Assembly: GCA_036873135.1 (NCBI GenBank)
Contig: JAPTYO010000007.1
Location: 56,406,383-56,470,382, forward strand
Source of the DNA: Clarkia xantiana subsp. parviflora
Taxonomy: Eukaryota; Streptophyta; Magnoliopsida; Myrtales; Onagraceae
Direction: 5' to 3'
DNA: 64,000 bases
Shown in pieces: positions 56,597 to 64,000 of this stretch. Position 1 is the stretch's first letter; every line of letters begins with the position of its first letter. A program made the position numbers and the translations under genes. The notes below the pieces were generated by a model that ran no database searches, was not told the DNA's origin, and worked only from the letters and a program-made list of their open reading frames with translations.

Positions 56597-57926
56597 TGTC
56601 GGACCTAAAATCCGACCTAAGGCGATTACATTTTGAAAACGTGGATTTTTGAAAGAGTCGCCACTAGTTAATAAAGGCTAACTAGAATCCTAAATTGCCT
56701 AAGTGAAACGTGAGTTAAACCTAGGTCTGAAATTGGTCTACAATCAAAGATTCAAGTTCGGGGGTTCTATTACGGATTGAAAAGTATGGATTTAATCACG
56801 CCCTTTCGGTACTCAATTCACGAATTGCCACTACTACAATATACATAATTACATAACATTAGTCAAACATGGCCAAATAAAATTTAAATTCTTAAACTAA
56901 ATAATTAGTAAGTGCCACCGTAATTCATACTCCAAATTGAAACCTATAAAAAAATCTAACAATTAGCTACACATACCATGATATACATATATTAATTTAT
57001 AAACAAGGAAAACTTCCACTACTTACGTAAGATGACATTAATTAACTAACATTATATTATATATATAATAATAGGATATGGAAAAGATGAGTTTTGCCTG
57101 AGAAGCACGAGACAAGGAGATGGATCCTACTAGCTTTTCAATTCCGATCCAGACAAGACACGGACGACCAGTTGGATAGCAGTGACTGCCGACGAACGCT
57201 GGTGGTCACAGAAAATTGGGTATGGAGCAGCAATTGCAGCAAGGTACGGCACCTAAATCGAGCCAGGCCGGGGTCTCCGATGGTCGCCGGTACATGAACG
57301 AGAAGGACCTGGGCGGAAAGGTCACCAGTGCGGCCGAAGGTTTGATCGGAGTGCTGTGTCGGGGTCCGGAGCAGGGGCACGGTCACCGGTGCGAGGTGGT
57401 CGGGACGGCAAGGTTGGGAGATGTGGCGGTTAAGGTGATCAATGGTGACTCCTGCTATCAGAGGAAGAAGACGATAGCTTAAAGAAACAAATTATAATAA
57501 TAATAATAATAGTAATAATAATAATAATAATAATAATATATCGACGATAGTAACAAAGCAAATTCCAATCCATCTCTGAACATAGAACTTTTATTTCTTC
57601 CTTTTTGTTGTTTTCTTCGGTCCCCCTTATTACATATTACTAGATACCTATTTATAAGTAAATTGACACCCAAAAATTGGAAAATCAATATTCCCTCAAT
57701 ATTTACCCTATTAAATCCGAAAATATATATATAAATATATATATTATATATTTTCTGATGTATTACATCACATTATTGCATATGTATTGTCCTAATTTAA
57801 ACTGAGCCTATTTTTGGCAACCTCGTGACTTTCCATATTTAAATACTTCCTTTTTTAAACGCGTTACACGTAACATTTTTTAACATGTCACGTACGTGTC
57901 GCGCGTACCAAAATTAGGTGTTTACA
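56597..57926 (-). repeat. 3' LTR of LARD-a (1,330 bp)
   Basis: Minus strand TGTAAACACC to GGTCCGACA. TATAAATA at 57649-57656; a (TAA)n run (57490-57540) and a GC-rich block (57090-57480) lie downstream of the TATA. Small open frames in the GC block match no known family. Confidence 0.95.
57649..57656 (-). promoter_or_regulatory. TATA box of the LARD-a 3' LTR
   Basis: Minus-strand CTTATAAATAGG about 270 bp from the LTR start. The copy in the 5' LTR is at 63976-63983. Confidence 0.55.
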
Positions 57927-57942
57927 GCTTGCCCCTCTTTGG
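57927..57942 (-). other. Polypurine tract of LARD-a
   Basis: Minus strand CCAAAGAGGGGCAAGC abutting the LTR start TGTAAAC. Confidence 0.8.
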
Positions 57943-58079
57943 ACGGACTCCCGTAGAATGCATTCGAGGGGGTTTGTCCAAAGACGAGTAAACACTAATT
58001 TTGGCTAGGAAATATATCTTCTTCCGGGTCTTCAAGTCTCTAAGGCGGCCTTTGCCTTTATTGATGGTGCAAAAAAGTA

Positions 58080-58480
58080 GAGCCTCGGTCGGCGGTGCCC
58101 CTGTTGGCGGTGCCTCCGTTGGCGTGCGGAAAATAGAACCTCCGTCGGCGGTGCCCCTGTTGGCGGTGCCTCCATTGTTAGCGCATAAAATAGAACCTCC
58201 GTCGGCGGTGCCCCTGCTGGCGGTGCCTCCATTGGTAATGCAGAAAATAGAACCTCCGTCGGCGGTGCCCCTGTTGGCGGTGCCTCCATTGGTAATGCAG
58301 AAAGTAAAGCCTCCAGTGGCGTGCGGAAAAATAAAGCCTCCAGTGGCGTGCAGAAAAGTAAAGCCTCCAGTGGCGTGCAGTAAAGTAAAACCTCAATCGA
58401 CGTTGCCTCCAGTGGCGAGCGACAAGGAAAAGCCTCCAGTGGCGTGCAATAAAGTAAAACCTTTGGTGATGAATGGTAAC
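58080..58480. repeat. 57-bp and 27-bp tandem repeats of LARD-a
   Basis: Four units of 57 bp (CCTCCGTCGGCGGTGCCCCT then GTTGGCGGTGCCTCCATTGG) followed by about six units near 27 bp (CCTCCAGTGGCGTGCAGAAA). The two are related to each other. Both periods are multiples of three, so both strands stay open for about 160 codons. Confidence 0.9.
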
Positions 58481-58830
58481 AGATGACCTCTACGTCAGAC
58501 AGTACCAACAACCTCTGGTGACGCCTCTACTGGCGAGTGATAACGGAAAAACCTCTACGTTAGACCGTACCGGAAAACCTCTGGTGATATCTCTGGCGGC
58601 GAAAGACCTCTACGTCAGACCGTACCGGAGAACCTTTGGTGATGCCTCTAGTGGCGAGTGGTAACGGAAGACCTCTACGTCAGACCGTACCGGAAAACCT
58701 CTGGTGATATCTCTGGTGGCGGAAGACCTCTACGTCAGACCGTACCGGAGACCCTTTGGCGATGCCTCTAGCGGCGTATGTCGGAGAAGAGCCTCTAGTG
58801 GCGTCCGTTGGAAAAGTGCCTCTAGTGGCG
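58481..58830. repeat. Higher-order repeat with GACCTCTACGTCAGACCGTA
   Basis: Four alternating units containing ACCGGAAAACCTCTGGTGAT and CCTCTAGTGGCGAGTG, with a composite period of about 135 bp. Confidence 0.8.
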
Positions 58831-59290
58831 TGACTTGCGAAGGCTGAATACTAAGGCTTCGTTCGTCGGGGTTGACTCTCAGAAAACTGGACCACTTCAG
58901 ATCCCGATCGTCGATTGATTTGTAGGAACAGAATGTAACAGTCCTACTCATCCTTGGATGGCGACTCGCGAGAGCAGACTGTAACCGTCCCGCTTGTCGT
59001 GAAGTTGACTTCGGAAGGCGCTGTGTTGCGCATGAATGTTTGTCCCTAATTTTTGCCTAAATTGCGCGTGGCGCGACAACTTAGCGGGATCTTTCTCTTT
59101 TTTTTTTTTCTTTTTTCTTTTTTCTTTTTTCTTTTTCTTTTTCTCTCTCTTTTTTTTTTTTTTGAGAATTTCTCTTTTTTCTCTCCTTTTGCCACGGCCG
59201 ATTGAGAGATTTTCGACCGTGCCTCTCGGTTTTTTTATTTTCTCTCCTTTTGCCATGATTGCAATTTCTGAATTTGCAACCATGCCTCTC
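58831..59290. other. LARD-a spacer with a pyrimidine tract
   Basis: Non-coding; a 75-bp CT-rich tract at 59090-59165. The Lys-rich minus-strand frame here comes only from this tract. Confidence 0.6.
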
Positions 59291-59894
59291 ATTTCCTGAT
59301 TTTGCCTAGGCCGCCCTTTCGGGTTTTCAACCTAGCGGAAGCACTCTTTATTTGGTAGCCGATTAAACGGTGGCTGACCCGTACTTTATTTTTCGCCTCG
59401 ATGCGGGAGTATTTGTAGCCATTTGGAGGGTGACTGTGTCCCTTTTTTCTCACCGTTTTCAATGATGCAGGAGCTCTTTTGATTGTAGCCATTTGGAAGG
59501 TGGCTGTGACCTTTTTCTCACCGTCTTCAATGTTGCGGGAGCTCTTTTGATTGTAGCCATTTGGAGGGTGGCTGTGGCCCTTTATTCCTCGTCTCTGATC
59601 CGGGAAACACTCTTTGTATGTAACCATTTTGAGGGTGGTTGTGGCCCTTTCACTTAATACCCGCCATCGATGTTTCGGGATCGCTCTTTATCTGTAGCCA
59701 TTTGAAGGGTGGCTGTGGCCCTTTCTTTGTAGTCGTTTTAGGGACGACTGAGACCCTTTTTATCTGTAGTTGATTTAGGGACAACTGTGACCCTTTTATT
59801 TCTTCACTGCTCTCACAAAATATGCATGAGCACTCTCTTTATTTTTATCGGTAGCCAATTAAAGGGTGGCTGTGACCCTAAAAGAGTTTTTTTG

Positions 59895-59930
<36 letters not shown>

Positions 59931-60425
59931 AAAACGAAAATTTAACGAAAATAATCAACAACAATTATGTATATGCCCCTAGTGGCAAATCTGAACTTTC
60001 TAATTCAAAACATCTTCTAGAGAAGGACTCAGCTGATTGAGTCAAAACGTCGGTCGTGTCGACGCCCATGGATGGACCCTACGTCCAATGAATGACATAG
60101 CCAGTGATTTCTAATCTCGGCTTCTCAAGTACCCCGGCTATTGCTCAATCTCGTCTGGGGATGCCCCATAGCTAGCACCAATCGGATTAGGCTCGTCACA
60201 TTCTGTATGAATGGTCTGGTTGATGAACACACATGGATGGTGTTGAGTTTGGCACAGTAGTCCGCAAATAGTAAATGCATAGATATCGTCCGAGGTATTT
60301 GGGATGAATTTGACAGCTTGCGGCGAGCAAAGGGCCGCGCACGAGATGTGCTCTTCAGGAGCTCTGATTTGGATGATTATCCAAACTGCACAATGATTAA
60401 GGAAAAACTCAAATTTCAGGGATAA
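59291..60425. repeat. Dispersed GTAGCCATTTGGAGGGTGGC repeats and T tract of LARD-a
   Basis: Six to eight diverged units with GTAGCCATTTGGAGGGTGGC and GTGACCCTTT spaced 60-90 bp, then a 45-bp T run (59886-59930). Same layout in LARD-b at 21073-22437. Confidence 0.85.
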
Positions 60426-62902
60426 AAATGATCACAACTTTTCTTACCTGGGTGTTGGATTTTTTTCTAGTGGGGAAATGTGCTCGCTATGCGACTGGAC
60501 CTGCTGCATGTCCTGATTTTCCTGCTCCATCTAGAAATCACAATTTGTATATGAGCACCTGCCGGAAAGTAAAAGCCCCTGGACCTCTGACGGAAGGCAC
60601 CAACAATAATGCTTCAGTTGCTTGACATCTCAAATGATCATTGATCAGCACATTGAATCTTCACGAGACTCTTGATGATCTATTGATATTTTCTCATCTT
60701 CGGACATGTTCTATCTCAATGGGAAATGCCCCTTGGTTACCACCGACCGGTTTAGACCTCACCGTAAAAAAGATGTACAACTTGGTTCGGGGACGCGTAT
60801 GAATTCCACATATGGTAGGTGGAATTTTGACATGTAAGTTCTTTTGGAGCAGTCACATTTCATGTGGTTGCGACCTCGTCGAAGTGGTCGTCTGATCTGC
60901 AACAAGAGTAGGGACACTCAAATCTCAAGAAAAAATCAAGTACAATTCGTCGTACCTGAGCGTTGGATATTCCGAGCGCGCGATTTGTTCTTCGTGCTAC
61001 TGGATTACTGCACGTTCTTTTTATGTTGCCCCATTTGGCCGACACTACTTGTATGTACAACATAGCAATCCAAGGGTACCTGAAAAGACCAGACACGAAA
61101 GTTAGTATAAAGAATCAAATGAGTCATGCATGATTTTTCAAAAAACTTCTAATGTCATTCATTTCATAATTTTGATTACATTTCAGAAAGAATCAAAAAT
61201 TATGATCAAATTTGTTTTGCACCATCATGGAGTTTACTGAGTTTGCTGAGTGCATTATCTGGCTCGAACGCAGGACAACTGCTCAAAACAAAGTTTTTTT
61301 CAAAAAGGTTTTATCGTCCTTTGTTTAAACTCGAATAGTAGCACTCAACTGCACAGTTAAAATGTTTTCTCAAAAAGGAATCAAAAATCCCATTTTTTAA
61401 ATGTTCGCTCATGCGAGTGTTGAAATGACGATCTTGCCAAAAAAAGTGCAATACACTTTGGATAAGAACGAATGACACTTTGAGGTTTTTATTTTTTTAA
61501 AATGCTCATGCATGCTCGAAAGTTAAAGTTCTACTGTTAAGAAAGTTACAACTTACAACCAGTTTACCTGAATAATACATATGTACAAAATGAAAAATCC
61601 AGGTAAAAATTTTTTATAAAAACAAATGCAAATGCAATGCATGTTTGGAATCAAAAGTTCAACAACTATGAGATGTACATGAGATGAAAGTTGTACAGTT
61701 AAGAAAACTTACAAGCTATCTGAAAATATTTTTTTGTTTTTTTTTTTTTAACAAGGAAAAAAAAATGCATCTTGGTTGCTCAAGATAAAAAAATCAGGTG
61801 AAAAGTTTTTTTTTTTTTTTTTTTAAAAAAAAAATGCATATGAGATGCACAAAAAAATAAATACAAGATGCAAACTTAAAAATGAAAGTTCTACAACTAA
61901 GAAAAATTACAATTTACCTGAAAGGTTTTTTCCGAAAATAATGCATATGAGATGCACATCTTTAAAAAAAATCAGGTAAGAGGTTTTTTAAACAAAGAGC
62001 CCTAAAACTAAGGGAGCTTACGATTTATCTAAAAAGTTTTTTTAAATTAATGCATATGGATGCATTATTTAAAATAAAACAATTCAGGTAAAAAGTTTTT
62101 GAAATGATGAATGTGGAATGCACGTTTGAAATTAGAAGCTCTAATAGCTAAAGAGGAATTACAATTTTTCCTAAAATATTTTTTTGCATGCGCGACGCGC
62201 TAACCAAAATCACAAATTACCTGAAGAGTTTTTTTAAGGAAAAAAAATGCGTATGAAACGCAAATTTGAAATAAAAAAAAAATTCAGGTAAGAGGTTTTC
62301 TTAAAAAAAAACAATGCATACAAAATGCATGTTCGGAAAGAAAATTTCTAAATGTCCGACCACTTGGCTGGAAAAAAAAAGTTTTTTTTTTTTAAAAAAA
62401 AAAAATGCAAGAAGATGTATCTATGAGAATAAAAATTACACAGTTAAAAAAACTTACAGTTTTCCTGACGACTCTTTTATACAACAACAAAAAAACACGG
62501 GTAAAACACAACATGTTAGGGGGTAAAAAATGTGTGGCTTTGCTCTACAAGGTAGGTTCCACTGATAGGTTCCCGACAAGGTGGTTTCCTCACCCCATCA
62601 CAGGGATCATAAGACCTTCACAAGCGAGTGGAGTTGTTCTGAGTCGTTCCGGCGGCTCGGCCGCGCGGTCGTACCCTTACTAACTCTCCGGGGTTCCTAG
62701 TTGCCCTGGGATTTAGGCATTTTGGATATTACACTAAAGTGGGTGTGCGAATTCAAATAATGCCACAAAAAAATGTCAGTTAATTACTCTGAAAATATGT
62801 ACCTGTCACACAAAAAACAAAGTTAGAATGGTGAAGGTAATAAAATATGAAAACTCAAAAAACATGGCAATAAGCGAATACAATGAGCCCGAACCCTCTA
62901 AA
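60426..62902. other. LARD-a 5' half, AT-rich non-coding
   Basis: Many homopolymer A/T stretches and recurring words ATGCATATGAGATGCA and ACAATTTACCTGAAAGG about 100-150 bp apart (61550-62420). A GC-richer block lies at 62550-62700. No coding domain. Confidence 0.6.
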
Positions 62903-62923
62903 TCCCCAGCAGAGTCGCCAAAT
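62903..62923 (-). other. Primer binding site of LARD-a
   Basis: Minus strand TTTGGCGACTCTGCTGGGGA immediately after the LTR end CCGACA, similar to primer sites of Tat/Ogre-type Gypsy elements. Confidence 0.75.
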
Positions 62924-64000
62924 TGTCGGACCTAAAATCCGACCTAAGGCGATTACATTTTGAAAACGTGGATTTTTGAAAGAGTCGCCACTAGTTAATA
63001 AAGGCTAACTAGAATCCTAAATTGCCTAAGTGAAACGTGAGTTAAACCTAGGTCTGAAATTGGTCTACAATCAAAGATTCAAGTTCGGGGGTTCTATTAC
63101 GGATTGAAAAGTATGGATTTAATCACGCCCTTTCGGTACTCAATTCACGAATTGCCACTACTACAATATACATAATTACATAACATTAGTCAAACATGGC
63201 CAAATAAAATTTAAATTCTTAAACTAAATAATTAGTAAGTGCCACCGTAATTCATACTCCAAATTGAAACCTATAAAAAAATCTAACAATTAGCTACACA
63301 TACCATGATATACATATATTAATTTATAAACAAGGAAAACTTCCACTACTTACGTAAGATGACATTAATTAACTAACATTATATTATATATATAATAATA
63401 GGATATGGAAAAGATGAGTTTTGCCTGAGAAGCACGAGACAAGGAGATGGATCCTACTAGCTTTTCAATTCCGATCCAGACAAGACACGGACGACCAGTT
63501 GGATAGCAGTGACTGCCGACGAACGCTGGTGGTCACAGAAAATTGGGTATGGAGCAGCAATTGCAGCAAGGTACGGCACCTAAATCGAGCCAGGCCGGGG
63601 TCTCCGATGGTCGCCGGTACATGAACGAGAAGGACCTGGGCGGAAAGGTCACCAGTGCGGCCGAAGGTTTGATCGGAGTGCTGTGTCGGGGTCCGGAGCA
63701 GGGGCACGGTCACCGGTGCGAGGTGGTCGGGACGGCAAGGTTGGGAGATGTGGCGGTTAAGGTGATCAATGGTGACTCCTGCTATCAGAGGAAGAAGACG
63801 ATAGCTTAAAGAAACAAATTATAATAATAATAATAATAGTAATAATAATAATAATAATAATAATATATCGACGATAGTAACAAAGCAAATTCCAATCCAT
63901 CTCTGAACATAGAACTTTTATTTCTTCCTTTTTGTTGTTTTCTTCGGTCCCCCTTATTACATATTACTAGATACCTATTTATAAGTAAATTGACACCCAA
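62924..64000 (-). repeat. 5' LTR of LARD-a (1,077 bp visible)
   Basis: Reads the same as 56597-57673 at every position compared, with no indel. Its start lies beyond the window. Confidence 0.95.

Larger units (their letters stand above)
56597..64000 (-). mobile_element. LARD-a: large non-autonomous LTR retrotransposon (5' LTR cut by the window end)
   Basis: Two copies of one LTR (56597-57926 and 62924 to beyond 64000, constant offset 6327 bp) flank a 5.0-kb interior. On the minus strand the primer site TTTGGCGACTCTGCTGGGG follows the right LTR and the tract AAAGAGGGGCAAGC precedes the left LTR, giving the orientation. The interior has no gag or pol. It fits a LARD: transcribed and primed, but mobilised by proteins of another element. 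No differences between LTRs were seen over the 1,077 shared bases, so the insertion is very recent. Confidence 0.9.

Noticed and set aside
57094..57482. Three open frames in a GC-rich block, repeated exactly at 63421-63809
   Set aside because: They are inside the two identical LTRs of LARD-a; the duplication is the LTR pair, and the frames overlap each other without a known family.
58948..59292. Lysine-rich 114-codon minus-strand frame
   Set aside because: Produced by a polypyrimidine tract on the plus strand; no domain.

Overview
The window looks like intergenic heterochromatin from a flowering plant with a repeat-rich genome. The evidence is plant-type Ty1/Copia and Ty3/Gypsy LTR retrotransposons (Tat-lineage hallmarks, the tRNA-iMet primer site TGGTATCAGAGC), a plant-type Helitron end, AT-rich spacers and no intact host gene. 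I recognise no tRNA, rRNA or CRISPR. Almost every base can be assigned to transposons nested in one another. The species cannot be named from this sequence.

Layout, left to right (the names are mine). 1-2480: 3' end of a Tat-type Gypsy (Gypsy-1, +) with an antisense gene and 3' LTR. 2481-8831: Copia-1 (+), all domains present but broken. 8832-9394 and 17919-21072: Copia-2 (+), split by an 8.5-kb non-autonomous Tat-like element (Gypsy-N, -, 9395-17918). 21073-22437: relic of a large non-autonomous LTR element (LARD-b). 22438-27783 and 38008-39623: Copia-3 (+), split by a full-length Gypsy-2 (+, 27784-38002) with a perfect CTAAC target duplication. Gypsy-2 itself carries a Copia fragment (29751-31005, -). 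39624-40144: solo LTR of the Gypsy-N family. 40145-44002: internally deleted Gypsy-3 (-), related to Gypsy-1. 44003-46394: Copia-4 LTR and leader (-). 46395-47820: Copia-5 RT/RNase H (+). 47821-48986: Copia-6 3' end (-). 48987-49718 plus 52250-52628: an old LARD-family LTR split by a 2.5-kb Helitron (49719-52249, -). 52629-56596: 3' end of Gypsy-4 (+). 56597-64000: a young LARD-a (-) whose two LTRs read identical over the 1,077 bp visible.

The most notable biology is antisense coding inside retrotransposons. Gypsy-2 and Gypsy-1 each carry, between pol and the 3' LTR, an antisense unit with its own TATA box about 100 nt from an ATG, a short first exon and a GT-AG intron. Gypsy-4 has a longer antisense gene with two recognisable introns, and Gypsy-3 keeps the end of one. 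The Copia family also has an antisense frame in its long 3' region that aligns between copies. The Copia LTRs share two dyad elements just upstream of TATA. Gypsy-N has a duplicated gag zinc knuckle and striking tandem arrays. All gag-pol genes are disabled by stops, frameshifts or nested insertions. Several Gypsy-2 frameshifts lie in long C or G runs and could be sequencing errors.
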